Shown here in pieces: positions 43,338 to 54,300 of a stretch of 64,000 bases of DNA. Position 1 is the first letter of the stretch. Each line of letters starts with the position of its first letter. The stretch is from Bacteroidales bacterium (GTDB lineage Bacteria; Bacteroidota; Bacteroidia; Bacteroidales; UBA932): NCBI GenBank assembly GCA_017447265.1, contig JAFSOA010000007.1:90095-154094 (forward strand). Reading direction: 5' to 3'. The position numbers and the translations under genes are program-made. Under the pieces are notes generated by a model. That model did not search any database, was not told the origin of the DNA, and saw nothing but the letters and a program-made list of their open reading frames with translations.

Positions 43338-45533
43338 TTATTCAATAATTAACGGTTGAATGTACACCGCCTTCCCTTCGCAGGGGCCGTCGATGACGAT
43401 GCGGACGGCCAGCACGGGGCGGCCGCCTGCCGGCACGACGACGCGGTTGTACATATCGAATGTGCCGCAATTCACAAAGTCCTTGGCGTCAGCATATTTC
43501 ACCTCCACGTGTCCTTGCGTGACACCGTAGAAATTGTTCACTGCGTCGGCGGTCTGGACGGTGATCCGGCTGCAGTTCAGGGGCGCTTCGAAGCTGAACA
43601 GCACCTGGTCGCCGGCTTTGGGGGCACCGGCGCTGCGCAGGGGCTTGCGGGCCTCATAGAGGCTCAGGTTCTCTACCGGATAGCGCGGGTTGACCTGAAG
43701 GGTCGTTTCGACGCGCACGGCGGGTGTCAGGTACTTCCGGGCGCCCGGCACTTCCACTGTCTGGCTCTTGATATCGCCGTAGAACGTGGCGAAGCGAAGC
43801 TTCTCAGGCTGGTCGGTCACGACCGGACCCGTCACGACGGGAGAGGCGAGAGTAGGTTCCGTGCCGTCGAAGGTATAGCGCACCACCATGTTGGGATAGG
43901 GGCTGCGGACATTTCCGCGCACATCGACTTCCGGCATCGGAATGCGGAACTGGATGCCCATGTTGCGCAGGCGCTCGAAATGCGTGCGCATCAGGCGCCC
44001 GTCGAAATCGGCGTAATCGCGCTTTTCCTGCGGCGTCCAGCCCACTTCGGCCAGCGCGCTGAGGCGAGGATAGAGCTGATATTCAGAGAAATGCGGCGGA
44101 TAGTACAACAGTTCTGCCCAGAGCCCGCCTTGCAGGCCCTTCACCAGGTGTTCCCTGCCGCCCGACAGGTCGAGTTCCTGCAGCGGGTCGAAGGAGTAGA
44201 CCCGCTCCACGTCAATGATCGTGGCCCAGCTGTGACCGCGCTCGGCCGGCGTCTGCTTCATGTCGAGGTAGAGATAGAAGCAGTTCTGTGTCACCACGGG
44301 GAAACCGGCGTCGATGGCTTTCTGCATCACGTTCTGGTTGTGCCACACCAGGACCAGGTCGTTGCGCGACAGGGTCTCGGTCGGGATGATGTCTTCCCAG
44401 CCTTCCAGGGTTTTGCCGTATTTGGCCAGGATGGTTTCCATCCGCTGGGCAAAATAGCCCTGCAGCTGGCTCTCGTCCGTATAGCCCATCTTCTTCATCA
44501 CGGCCTGGCAGTCCGGGCAGTGCTTCCAGGACTCCGTGGCCACTTCCTCCACGCCGATGTGGAAATATTTCGACGGGAAGATCGAAGCCATCTCCTTGAT
44601 GATGTTCTCGAGGATCACATAGTTCTTCTCACGGCCGACGCAGAGCACGTTATGGACTTCGCCCTGTACGCTCTTGATCTCGGCGTCGTGCCGGCAGACC
44701 ATTTCCGGATAAGACACGGCCAGTGCCTTGGAATGGCCCGGCAGGTCGAATTCGGGAATGATCTCGATGTTCCGCTCGGCGGCATAAGCCACGATCTCCT
44801 TCATCTCCTCCTGGGTGTAGTAACCGCCGTAGCGCTCGTTCCCGGAGTTGAAAGCCGGCTCCAGCGCCTCGTCGGGACCGCGCCAGGCACCGACCTGCGT
44901 GAGTTTGGGATATTTCCTGATCTCCATGCGCCAGCCGTTGTCGTCGGTCAGGTGCCAGTGGAACTTGTTGATCTTGTGGTAGGCCAGCCAGTCGAGGTGA
45001 CGCAGGATATACGCCTTGTCGAAGAAGGTGCGCGACACGTCGAACATACTGCCGCGCCAGGGAAACCGCGGCTGGTCGACAATCTCTACGCAAGGGATTT
45101 CCCACTGCCGGAGGAGCAGGGCGTCGGGGCCGGAGACACGCCGGTACACCTGCGGCGGAAGCATCTGCAGCAGCGTCTGGATGGCGTAGAACTCCCCTTC
45201 GCGGGTCGTGGCGCTGACCACGATGCGGCCCGGCTTCACGCTGATGGCGTAACCCTCCCGGGGAAAGGACTTGGTGCGGACGAACTCGATGCGGCCGGGC
45301 TGGCTGTTCCAGCTGTCGCCGCGGCGGTCGAACACGCGGTCCAGGTGCTGCTGGAGATACTGCACGTTGAACGGGTCGCCGCCCGTGATCTGCAGGTTCT
45401 TGTCGAAGACGAAACTGGCGCCTTCATCGACCTGCACCGAAGCCGGTTTCGGAACGAAATCGAACTGCGCCATCGCGGGCAGGCAGGACGCCAGCAACAC
45501 GGCAGCGGCCAGAAAGAGTCTGTGAACGCTCAT
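43338..45533 (-). CDS. GH20 beta-N-acetylhexosaminidase, catalytic Asp replaced by Glu
   Basis: 731 residues with a signal peptide (AAAVLLASCLPAMA; the Cys makes a lipoprotein possible but the lipobox is poor). An N-terminal GH20b domain (about 25-150) precedes the barrel with KINKFHWHLTDDNGWRMEI (about 187-205). At the active site the usual GGDE pair reads HIGVEEVATE (about 322-331): the acid Glu is kept but the Asp that orients the 2-acetamido group is Glu. A chitobiase C-terminal domain (YTFDGTEPTLAS) and a beta-sandwich tail follow. Expected to cut terminal GlcNAc/GalNAc in the periplasm, with altered activity possible. Confidence 0.9.
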   Translation of the reverse strand: MSVHRLFLAAAVLLASCLPAMAQFDFVPKPASVQVDEGASFVFDKNLQITGGDPFNVQYLQQHLDRVFDRRGDSWNSQPGRIEFVRTKSFPREGYAISVKPGRIVVSATTREGEFYAIQTLLQMLPPQVYRRVSGPDALLLRQWEIPCVEIVDQPRFPWRGSMFDVSRTFFDKAYILRHLDWLAYHKINKFHWHLTDDNGWRMEIRKYPKLTQVGAWRGPDEALEPAFNSGNERYGGYYTQEEMKEIVAYAAERNIEIIPEFDLPGHSKALAVSYPEMVCRHDAEIKSVQGEVHNVLCVGREKNYVILENIIKEMASIFPSKYFHIGVEEVATESWKHCPDCQAVMKKMGYTDESQLQGYFAQRMETILAKYGKTLEGWEDIIPTETLSRNDLVLVWHNQNVMQKAIDAGFPVVTQNCFYLYLDMKQTPAERGHSWATIIDVERVYSFDPLQELDLSGGREHLVKGLQGGLWAELLYYPPHFSEYQLYPRLSALAEVGWTPQEKRDYADFDGRLMRTHFERLRNMGIQFRIPMPEVDVRGNVRSPYPNMVVRYTFDGTEPTLASPVVTGPVVTDQPEKLRFATFYGDIKSQTVEVPGARKYLTPAVRVETTLQVNPRYPVENLSLYEARKPLRSAGAPKAGDQVLFSFEAPLNCSRITVQTADAVNNFYGVTQGHVEVKYADAKDFVNCGTFDMYNRVVVPAGGRPVLAVRIVIDGPCEGKAVYIQPLIIE

Positions 45534-45540
45534 ATGTCAG

Positions 45541-46056
45541 TTAGCGGAGAATAATGTTGGAGATATAATGCATGCTTCTGCCGTCATCGCAGTTGCAGTC
45601 GATATAGGCGTTGCCGTTGTCGTAGAGTTCCAGCTTGACTTCCCATTTGTAATAGCCTTCACCACCTTTGAACTTGTAGACATACTCGCCTTTGTCCGCC
45701 TTGGAAAAGTCTTTCTGCAGATCGACTTTCTCATGGTCGAAAACAATGGAAATCTCATCGATGCCACCCATGTGGGGCTCGTGGGACACGCCGATGAAAG
45801 GAAGGCGGGTATCCACTTCATTGCCTTTCAGCGTCAGGACAAACTCTCCGTTGCAGGATTTGGAGGGCATTCCGTTCGGGATGATGCGGCTCACTTCCAG
45901 TCGAAGGTTGGGTTTTTCAATGGCACGGACATAAGCGGCCTGGATTTTCTCGTCCACGGCGGCCTGTTTTTCTTTCGAAAGTCTGCCATAAGGGCTGCAC
46001 GAAACAAACATCATCGCTGCAAGGGCAACGAACAGAAGCTTTTCCACGTTTTTCAT
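45541..46056 (-). CDS. Small lipoprotein, DUF4251-like
   Basis: 171 residues with lipobox MMFVSC (Cys20). The mature part has SPYGRLSKEKQAAVDEKI, then a beta-rich fold with LPFIGVSHEPHMGG and ending in CNCDDGRSMHYISNIIL. This matches my memory of the DUF4251 family of Bacteroidota, which has no known function. It lies upstream of GH20 on the same strand with a seven-base gap, so they may be cotranscribed. The gap to frdA on the other side holds only promoters. Confidence 0.7.
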   Translation of the reverse strand: MKNVEKLLFVALAAMMFVSCSPYGRLSKEKQAAVDEKIQAAYVRAIEKPNLRLEVSRIIPNGMPSKSCNGEFVLTLKGNEVDTRLPFIGVSHEPHMGGIDEISIVFDHEKVDLQKDFSKADKGEYVYKFKGGEGYYKWEVKLELYDNGNAYIDCNCDDGRSMHYISNIILR

Positions 46057-46160
46057 CTTGGTAATTCCTTAAAAATTTGTCAGTAAAGATACAAATTATT
46101 GCAAATATCTGTGATAATTGCGATATTTGTATGTTATTGGAACAACTAATATAACGTTAT

Positions 46161-48104
46161 ATGACTGAATTGATTTCTAAGGTTCCGGAAGGACCGCTCG
46201 AACTGAAATGGTCGAAGCACAAAGCCGACATCAAAGTCGTAAGTCCTGCCAATAAGCGTAAAATGGAGATTATCGTGATCGGCACCGGTCTCGGTGGCGC
46301 CTCCGCAGCCGCTTCGTTGGGAGAACTGGGCTACAATGTCAAGGTCTTCTGCATCAGCGACTCACCACGCCGCGCACACTCCATCGCAGCACAAGGTGGC
46401 ATCAACGCTGCCAAGAACTACCAGAACGACAACGACTCGATCTACCGTCTGTTCTACGACACCATCAAAGGCGGTGACTACCGCAGCCGTGAAGCCAATG
46501 TCTACCGTCTGGCCGAGGTGAGCAACAACATCATCGACCAGTGCGTGGCCCAGGGCGTTCCTTTCGCCCGCGACTACGGCGGACTGCTCGACAACCGTTC
46601 GTTCGGCGGTGCACAGGTGTCCCGTACGTTCTACGCCCGCGGCCAGACCGGCCAGCAGCTGCTGCTCGGCGCGTACGCCGCCCTGAACCGCGCCGTGGCC
46701 AACGGCAAAGTCAAATCCTATCCGCGCCACGAGATGCTCGACCTCGTGATCATCAACGGCGAGGCCAAGGGCATTATCGCCCGCAACCTGACCAACGGCA
46801 AGATCGAGCGCTTCGGCGCCCACGCCGTGGTCATCGCTTCCGGCGGCTATGGCAACACCTACTTCCTCAGCACCAACGCCATGAACTCCAACGGCTCGGC
46901 CGCCTGGCAGTGCTACAAGAAAGGTGCTTTCTTCGCCAACCCGTGCTTCGCACAGATCCACCCGACCTGTATTCCGATCCACGGCAACCAGCAGTCCAAG
47001 CTGACCCTGATGTCCGAGTCGCTCCGCAACGACGGCCGCATCTGGGTGCCGAAGAAACTCGAAGACGCCAAGAAACTGCAGGAAGGCAAGATCAAAGGTT
47101 CGCAGATTCCGGAAGAAGACCGCGACTACTACCTCGAGCGCCGCTATCCCGCATTCGGCAACCTCGTCCCGCGTGACGTGGCTTCCCGCGCCGCCAAGGA
47201 GCGCTGCGACGCCGGTTTCGGCGTGAACAACACCGGCAAGGCCGTGTTCCTCGATTTCAAGGACGCCATCAGCCGCCTCGGCCGTGAAGTCGTGGACGCC
47301 CGCTATGGCAACCTCTTCGACATGTACAAGGAAATCACCGACGTCGACCCGCACGAAGAGCCGATGATGATCTATCCGGCCATCCACTACACGATGGGCG
47401 GCCTCTGGGTGGACTACAACCTGATGACCACCATCCCGGGCCTGTACGCCATCGGTGAAGCCAACTTCTCCGACCACGGCGGCAACCGCCTCGGCGCTTC
47501 GGCCCTGATGCAGGGTCTGGCCGACGGCTACTTCATCCTGCCGTACACCATCGGCGACTACCTGGCCAGCAAGTTCAAGGAGCCGAAGACCGACACCAAC
47601 GCGCCGGAATTCGAAGCGGCCGAGAAAGCCGTTCAGGAAAAGATCGACAAACTGATGAGCATCAAGGGCAAACGCACCGTCGACTCCATCCATAAGGAAC
47701 TCGGCCATATCATGTGGGAATATGTGGGCATGGCCCGCAACGAAGCCGGCCTGAAGAAAGGCATCAGCCTCATCCAGGACCTCAAGAAGGAATTCTGGTC
47801 CAATGTCTATGTGGCCGGTGAAACGGGCGTGTTCAACCAGGAACTCGAAAAAGCCCTGCGCGTGGCCGACTTCCTTGAGATCGGCGAGCTGATGGCCCGC
47901 GACGCCCTCAACCGCAACGAATCCTGCGGCGGTCACTTCCGCGAGGAGATGCAGACCGAAGAAGGCGAGACCAAGCGCGACGACGTCAACTACATGTACG
48001 TGGCCGCCTGGGAATACAAGGGAGAAGACAAGCAGCCTGAACTCCACAAGGAACCGCTCAAGTTTGAATTCGCCCATGTGGCAACCCGCAACTACAAAGA
48101 CTAA
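46161..48104 (+). CDS. frdA: Fumarate reductase/succinate dehydrogenase flavoprotein subunit
   Basis: 647 residues. FAD site [19 protein letters not shown] (about 38-56), the covalent-FAD His in [15 protein letters not shown], substrate residues in IHPTC and the [10 protein letters not shown] and [20 protein letters not shown] regions. It reduces fumarate to succinate at the inner membrane with FrdB and a diheme cytochrome b. In most relatives frdC lies directly upstream; here the neighbour upstream is an unrelated minus-strand lipoprotein gene. Codon use is strongly biased, fitting a highly expressed enzyme. The frdB start is 18 bases after the stop. Confidence 0.96.
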   Translation: MTELISKVPEGPLELKWSKHKADIKVVSPANKRKMEIIVIGTGLGGASAAASLGELGYNVKVFCISDSPRRAHSIAAQGGINAAKNYQNDNDSIYRLFYDTIKGGDYRSREANVYRLAEVSNNIIDQCVAQGVPFARDYGGLLDNRSFGGAQVSRTFYARGQTGQQLLLGAYAALNRAVANGKVKSYPRHEMLDLVIINGEAKGIIARNLTNGKIERFGAHAVVIASGGYGNTYFLSTNAMNSNGSAAWQCYKKGAFFANPCFAQIHPTCIPIHGNQQSKLTLMSESLRNDGRIWVPKKLEDAKKLQEGKIKGSQIPEEDRDYYLERRYPAFGNLVPRDVASRAAKERCDAGFGVNNTGKAVFLDFKDAISRLGREVVDARYGNLFDMYKEITDVDPHEEPMMIYPAIHYTMGGLWVDYNLMTTIPGLYAIGEANFSDHGGNRLGASALMQGLADGYFILPYTIGDYLASKFKEPKTDTNAPEFEAAEKAVQEKIDKLMSIKGKRTVDSIHKELGHIMWEYVGMARNEAGLKKGISLIQDLKKEFWSNVYVAGETGVFNQELEKALRVADFLEIGELMARDALNRNESCGGHFREEMQTEEGETKRDDVNYMYVAAWEYKGEDKQPELHKEPLKFEFAHVATRNYKD

Positions 48105-48122
48105 TTTAAAGGAAGAAGTGAT

Positions 48123-48908
48123 ATGAATTTTACTCTTAAGATTTGGCGTCAGAAAGACGCGAAAAGCAAAGGACATTTTGAGACCTATCAGGTGAAAGAC
48201 GTCTCGGAAGACACTTCTTTCCTGGAGATGATGGATATCCTCAACGAACAGCTCATCAATGAGAAAATCGATCCGGTGGCGTTCGACAAAGGATGCAAAG
48301 GACAGCACAGCGGTCCGGTCAGCTTCGACCACGACTGCCGCGAAGGCATCTGCGGCGCCTGCTCGCTCTATATCAACGGCCGTGCCCACGGTCCGGAGAG
48401 CGGTGTCACCACCTGCCAGCTCTACATGCGCAAATTCAAGGATGGCAGCACCATCACCATCGAGCCCTGGCGCAGCCGCGGCTTCCCGGTGATCAAAGAC
48501 CTGGTGGTTGACCGTGGCGCCTACGACAAGATCCTGCAGGCCGGCGGCTTCATCAGCGTCAATACGGGCGGTGTTCCCGATGCCAATGCCATTCCCATCC
48601 CGAAGAAGAATGCAGATGAAAGCATGGACGCCGCTTCCTGCGTCGGTTGCGGTGCCTGCGCTGCCACCTGCAAGAACGGTTCCGCTATGCTCTTCGTAGC
48701 AGCCCGCGTGAGCTCGCTCGCCATGCTGCCGCAAGGCAAGATCGAAGGAGCGCGCCGTGCGAAAGCCATGGTGGCCAAGATGGACGAACTGGGCTTCGGT
48801 GCCTGCACCAACACCCGCGCCTGCGAGATGGAGTGCCCGAAACACATTACCGTCAGCCACATCGCGCGCCTGAACCGCGAATTCCTCAAAGCCAAGTTCA
48901 AAGACTAG
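48123..48908 (+). CDS. frdB: Fumarate reductase/succinate dehydrogenase iron-sulfur subunit
   Basis: 261 residues. The [2Fe-2S] ligands are in [15 protein letters not shown] with a further Cys in TTCQLY, and the C-terminal ferredoxin-like part has [14 protein letters not shown] and [15 protein letters not shown] for the [4Fe-4S] and [3Fe-4S] clusters. It passes electrons between FrdA and the quinone site in the missing membrane subunit. Its stop codon touches the first box of the TTATCAAC cluster that follows. Confidence 0.96.
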   Translation: MNFTLKIWRQKDAKSKGHFETYQVKDVSEDTSFLEMMDILNEQLINEKIDPVAFDKGCKGQHSGPVSFDHDCREGICGACSLYINGRAHGPESGVTTCQLYMRKFKDGSTITIEPWRSRGFPVIKDLVVDRGAYDKILQAGGFISVNTGGVPDANAIPIPKKNADESMDAASCVGCGACAATCKNGSAMLFVAARVSSLAMLPQGKIEGARRAKAMVAKMDELGFGACTNTRACEMECPKHITVSHIARLNREFLKAKFKD

Positions 48909-49212
48909 TTGATAACTGGAAAGGATTGTTGAAAAATTATCCGCTTGTTGATAGAATCCGGTTTGATACCAAGCTGTACAGCGGTTTTCAACAAATCCTT
49001 TATCAACGCCTGCCTTTTACGCGGCTTATCAACAAAAGGGCACCCATTTCCTCCCGGCGATGAAATGGGTGTTCGTTTTCTGTTGAAACGCCTATGGATA
49101 TTTTCACATCCGTTTTTTATCAACCGTTTCAACAGGCTTAGAAATACCGGGAAAAAGAAATTTTAAATTTTTATTTTATTAATTTTGTGTTGTTGACAAC
49201 GTTTGTGGTGTT
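48908..49212. other. AT-rich gap with TTATCAAC box cluster, candidate replication origin
   Basis: A 304-base stretch without a gene. TTATCAAC-type boxes, one base off the DnaA box TTATCCACA, occur at 48915-48908 (minus), 48953-48946 (minus, TATCAACA), 49000-49007, 49026-49034 and 49117-49124 (plus). TTTCAACA variants are at 48985, 49127 and on the minus strand near 48928 and 49081. The right end (49150-49190) is almost pure A/T, as a DNA-unwinding element would be, and carries the ruvB -7 element TAATTTTG (49180-49187). The origin role is an inference. Confidence 0.45.
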
Positions 49213-50235
49213 ATGGCTGACTCTTTCAATCCCCGTACGGAGACCTCTTTCCGGGAGAGTGAATTCGACAAGGTGATCCGTCCGCAGAATTTCGACCAGT
49301 TCTCCGGACAGGAAAAGGTGCTCGAAAACCTCAAGATCTTCGTGAAAGCGGCGCTTTTGCGGGGTGAAGCGCTCGACCATGTCTTGTTTCACGGCCCTCC
49401 GGGCCTGGGCAAGACCACCCTGGCGCATATCGTGGCTTCCGAGCTGGGGGTCAACCTCAAGATTACATCCGGTCCGATTCTCGACAAGCCCGGCGACCTG
49501 GCCGGCCTGCTGACTTCCCTGGAAGAAGGCGATGTGCTGTTTATCGATGAAATCCATCGCCTGAGTCCCATTGTGGAAGAATATCTGTATTCCGCGATGG
49601 AAGATTACCGCATCGACATCATGATCGACAAGGGACCGGGTGCCCGCAGCGTACAGATTTCCTTGAATCCGTTCACGCTGATTGGTGCCACGACGCGCAG
49701 CGGCCTGCTGACTTCGCCGCTGCGGGCCCGTTTCGGGATCCAGTGCCACCTGGAATATTACGATGCGGAGGTGCTCTTCCACATTATTAAAAGAAGTGCG
49801 GCTATCCTGGATATTGAAATCGAAGATGCTGCCGCGAAAGAGATTGCGCTGCGGAGCCGGGGTACGCCACGTATCGCAAATTCACTCCTGCGGCGTGTAC
49901 GGGACTTTGCACAAGTGCGTGGAAACGGTGTCATTGACTTGGAAATCACCAAGTTTGCCCTCAATGCGCTGAATATCGATACGCGCGGACTTGACGCCAT
50001 CGACAACAAGATCCTCAATACCATTATCGATAAATTCAATGGCGGACCCGTGGGTGCCGGAACGATTGCGACGGCGATCAGTGAAGATGTGGGTACCCTG
50101 GAGGAAGTCTATGAACCTTTCCTGATCAAAGAAGGTTTCCTGACGCGCACCCCGCGGGGACGCGTCGTTACCGACCTGGCATACAAACACCTTGGAAAAT
50201 TCAACCAGAACCATGAAAAAGATCTTTTCTCTTAG
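49213..50235 (+). CDS. ruvB: Holliday junction branch-migration motor RuvB
   Basis: 340 residues, AAA+ ATPase. Walker [14 protein letters not shown] (about 61-73), Walker [11 protein letters not shown], sensor 1 GATTRSGLL and Arg finger region PLRARFG, then a winged-helix C-terminus. It drives branch migration with RuvA. Start ATG 49213 follows a promoter in the AT-rich gap. The next gene starts 22 bases before its stop. Confidence 0.97.
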   Translation: MADSFNPRTETSFRESEFDKVIRPQNFDQFSGQEKVLENLKIFVKAALLRGEALDHVLFHGPPGLGKTTLAHIVASELGVNLKITSGPILDKPGDLAGLLTSLEEGDVLFIDEIHRLSPIVEEYLYSAMEDYRIDIMIDKGPGARSVQISLNPFTLIGATTRSGLLTSPLRARFGIQCHLEYYDAEVLFHIIKRSAAILDIEIEDAAAKEIALRSRGTPRIANSLLRRVRDFAQVRGNGVIDLEITKFALNALNIDTRGLDAIDNKILNTIIDKFNGGPVGAGTIATAISEDVGTLEEVYEPFLIKEGFLTRTPRGRVVTDLAYKHLGKFNQNHEKDLFS

Positions 50236-51313
50236 TATCCTGCTGGCAGTGAGCCTGTTGGTTGCCATTCCATCAGATGCCTGCACTTCCGGCATCTGGA
50301 CCGGCAAATCCACCCCTGACGGCCGACCCTTGCTCTGGAAGCATCGCGACACGGGCGAACTCAACAACCGCATCGAGTTTTTCCCGGCCGGAAACGGACG
50401 TAAATACAGTTTTCTGGGTCTGGTCAACAGTCCGGTACAGGACGGTGAAGTCTGGACCGGTACCAATGAAGTGGGTTTTTCCATCATGAACACGGCTTCT
50501 TATAACCTGCAGAGCGAAAAAGCTGACTTCGAAGACCAGGAAGGCGCAGTGATGTATCAGGCGCTGGGCAGCTGCAAGACGCTCAAGGATTTCGAGAAAA
50601 TGCTCGACAAGATGAAAAAGCCCCGCGGCGTGGAAGCCAACTTCGGTGTGATCGACGCGGAAGGCGGTGCCGCCTATTACGAAGTCAACAACACCGAATG
50701 GCGCAAAATCGACGTGAACGATCCGAAGATCGCGCCGGAGGGATTCCTGATCTATACGAATCATTCCTATACCGGCCGGAAGGACGAAGGCATGGGATAT
50801 GTCCGTTACAACACGGCCAATATCATCACGCACCAGGCCTGGATCCGTGGTGAGCAATTCACGCCGCAGTGGATTTTCAACAACCTGTCGCGCAGCTATT
50901 ACAACTCGCTGCTGGGCATTGACTTGAACAAGAATCCTGAACTGGCGCCGGAAGGCTGGTTTGTGGACCAGGACTTCATTCCACGCCGCAGCACCAGTGC
51001 CTCCATTGTGGTGAAAGGTGTCAAACCCGGTGAAAACCCAGACAAGACGGTCATGTGGACCATCCTCGGTTATCCGCCGGTGGGTATCGCGGTACCGCTG
51101 CAGGTGGCCGACGGTTTCCATCAGCCGGAAGGTGTCATGAAGCAGGAAGGCAGCGACAACTGCCGCCTGTGCGACGAAGCCCTGGCCCGTCGTGCAGAGG
51201 TCTTCCCGCTGCAACGCGGCAATGGCAAGAATTATTTCAACGTGCGCAAAGCCCAGGAATACAGGCGCGAACTGGCTCCGATCGAAGAAGCTTATTTCCG
51301 AAAATTTAAATGA
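50213..51313 (+). CDS. Secreted Ntn-hydrolase of the C45/choloylglycine-hydrolase type
   Basis: 366 residues from ATG 50213, inside the end of ruvB. A signal peptide ([17 protein letters not shown]) is followed by Cys at the expected N-terminal nucleophile place in [10 protein letters not shown], then [16 protein letters not shown] with an Arg typical of the fold, and [13 protein letters not shown]. Relatives are amidases and acyltransferases (acyl-CoA:6-aminopenicillanate, bile-salt hydrolase group). The substrate is unknown. It is distinct from the C69 enzyme at 20349 but uses the same kind of self-made Cys nucleophile. Its stop overlaps the mfd start by ATGA. Confidence 0.8.
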   Translation: MKKIFSLSILLAVSLLVAIPSDACTSGIWTGKSTPDGRPLLWKHRDTGELNNRIEFFPAGNGRKYSFLGLVNSPVQDGEVWTGTNEVGFSIMNTASYNLQSEKADFEDQEGAVMYQALGSCKTLKDFEKMLDKMKKPRGVEANFGVIDAEGGAAYYEVNNTEWRKIDVNDPKIAPEGFLIYTNHSYTGRKDEGMGYVRYNTANIITHQAWIRGEQFTPQWIFNNLSRSYYNSLLGIDLNKNPELAPEGWFVDQDFIPRRSTSASIVVKGVKPGENPDKTVMWTILGYPPVGIAVPLQVADGFHQPEGVMKQEGSDNCRLCDEALARRAEVFPLQRGNGKNYFNVRKAQEYRRELAPIEEAYFRKFK

Positions 51314-54300
51314 TTCTTTCCTCCCAAGCCGTCCATATTGCGAATTCCGTGAAGCGCGCCGTCCAGGGTGCGCTTCATCTTGTGATTGCCGACAACAAGA
51401 AGGAAGCCTATTTTCTGGCCTCCGACCTCGACAATTTTTTCCGCGAAGAGAATTTGTTCTTTTTCCCGGCCACCAGCGAAAAATCTGAATACAAGAAGAA
51501 TACGGCCCTTCTTCAGCGTACCGCCACACTGTCGGCCCTGACCCGCTGGACCTCTTCCCCCGTCAGTCCGGAGACTCCGGAACAAGTCCGGGGTGACGAT
51601 GATCATGAAGATTATCTCATTACGAAGGAGTTACTGACGAAGGAACTGCTTCCTTCCGTTATCATCGTCACGTATACCGAAGCCGTTGAGGAAAAGGTCC
51701 TTCGGCCCAAGTCCATCCGTTCGGCGGTCCTGACCCTGCGGAAAGGAGAATCCCTGTCGCATGGCAGCATCAGCGACATCCTCTTCGAAGAAGGCTTCCG
51801 GAAAGTCGACTTCGTGACACAGCCGGGTGAATTCGCCTTGCGCGGCAGCCTGGTCGATATCTACAGTTTTGCCGACGAGCGGCCGCTCCGCATCGACTTT
51901 TTCGGCGACGAGATCGAGTCGATCCGCTGGTTCAACCCCGACAACCAGCTGTCCGCCGGCGATCCGCTTCCGGAAATTTCCATCTATCCGAACCTCGATG
52001 AAATCGGTGAAGCCCAGGAATATGCGAACTTCATGGACGTGCTTCCCGAAGGCACGGTCATCTGGGATTTGCGCGACGACATCCTGCAGAAAGAGGAAGG
52101 CAACATCGTGCCGCAGCCGGCTTTCGCCAAGAACTTCCAGCTGCTCTCCGACGACATCGTCCGCAAACAGATCGAAGGCTATACGGTCACGATCCTCTCG
52201 CCCAACGAAAGCCAGACCCGCCGCCTGAAAGAGATCCTGCGCAACGTCTCGCCGCAGTTTCTGCCCGTTTCGCTGCACGAAGGATACATCGACAAAGCCT
52301 CGAAGAACTGCTATTATACAGACCACCAGATCTTTGAGCGTTATCACAAGCTCAGTATCCACCGGCAGGTGGAAAAAGCCGAGCAGATGACCATCAACGA
52401 CCTCAACGCATTGCGCATGGGCGACTACATCGTGCATATCGATCACGGCGTGGGGCAGTACGGCGGCTTGGTGAAGACCCATGTGGGCGGCCGCACGCAG
52501 GAAGCCGTCAAGTTGATCTACCGCGACGGCGACGTGGTGTTCGTGTCGATCCATTCCCTGCACCGCATCTCGAAATACAAGTCGCGCGACGGGGAGCCGC
52601 CCAAAATCTACAAGCTCGGCAGCAAGGCCTGGGAAAACCTCAAGCGCGCCACCAAGTCGAAGGTCAAGGACATTGCGGAAGACCTCATCAAACTCTACTC
52701 GGAGCGGCAGCAGTCCCGCGGTTTCGCGTTCAGCGCCGACTCTTTCCTGCAGCAGGAACTCGAATCTTCTTTCATGTTCGAGGACACCCCCGACCAGGCC
52801 ACGGCCACCGAAGCCGTCAAGGCCGACATGGAAAGCATCCATCCCATGGACCGCCTGGTCTGCGGCGACGTGGGCTTCGGAAAGACCGAAGTGGCCATCC
52901 GGGCCGCCTTCAAGGCCGTGTGCGACAGCAAGCAGGTGGCCGTGCTGGTGCCTACCACCATCCTGGCCCTGCAGCATTGGCAGACCTTCCAGCAGCGGCT
53001 CAAGGATTTCCCCGTGAAGATCGACTATATCAGCCGCCTGCGCACCGCCAAAGAAATCAAGCAGATCGGTGAAGATATCGCCAGCGGGCGCACCGATATC
53101 CTGATCGGCACCCACAGTATCCTTAATAAAAACCTGCAGTTCAAGGATTTGGGTCTTCTCATCATCGATGAGGAACAGAAGTTCGGCGTGGCGGCCAAGG
53201 AGAAAATCCGGCAGATGAAGACCTCGGTCGACACCCTGACCCTCACCGCCACCCCGATTCCGCGCACCCTGCAGTTCTCGCTGCTGGGCGCCCGCGACCT
53301 CTCGATCATCAACACGCCGCCGCCCAACCGCATTCCCGTCACCACGGAAGTCATCCGCTTCGACGAAGACTATCTGGCCGATATCCTGAACCGGGAGCTG
53401 GAGCGCGGCGGACAGGTGTATTTCGTGCACAACCGCATCGAAGACATTTTCAAGATCTACGACATGCTGCACCGCATCTGCCCCAAGGCCGAGATCTGCG
53501 TGGCCCACGGGCAGATGGAACCCAAGGAACTGGAGGGCAAGATCCTCAAGTTCATTGCCGGCGACTACGACATCCTGCTCTCGACCACCATCATCGAAAA
53601 CGGCATCGACATTCCCAATGCCAACACGATGATCGTCAACCGGGCGCACCGCTTCGGCCTGAGCGACCTGCACCAGCTTCGCGGCCGGGTGGGACGCAGC
53701 AACGTCAAGGCTTTCTGCTACCTCATCGTCCCGGAGGAGGAGCGCCTGACCGACGACGCGCGCCGGCGCATCCGGGCCCTGGAAGCCTTCAGCGACCTGG
53801 GCAGCGGCTTCAACATCGCCATGCAGGACCTCGACATCCGCGGTGCGGGCAACCTGCTGGGCGCGGAGCAGTCCGGCTTCATGGCCGAGATGGGTTTCGA
53901 GACCTACATGCGGGTGCTGCGCGAAGCCATGAACGAACTGGTGCTCACGCACCCCGAGGCTCCGGAGCAAGCACGGATCACCTACGAGCTCGACACCCAG
54001 GTCGACACCGACCTCGAGATCATGATCCCCGACAGCTATGTCAACGTGCCGTCCGAGAAAATCCGGCTCTACAAGGAACTCGACAGCATCAAGTCGGAAG
54101 ACCTTCTGAAACGCTTCACCGCCAACCTGGCCGACCGCTTCGGCTCGCCGATTCCCACGCCTGTGCTCGAGCTGATCGACGTGGTGAGGCTCCGTATGAT
54201 GGGCAGCCGGATGGGTTTGGAGCGCATCGTGCTGAAGAACGGCGTGATGCTGGCCTACTTCATTTCGGACCGCAAGCATCCCTTCTTCGAATCCGAGCAG

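Noticed and set aside
46362-48860. An 832-codon minus-strand frame spanning frdA and frdB
   Set aside because: Antisense to two well-supported genes and runs across their boundary without any recognisable domain.
51631-54279. An 882-codon minus-strand frame opposite mfd
   Set aside because: Antisense shadow; no domain, and its low-complexity His/Val/Asp content mirrors mfd codon use.
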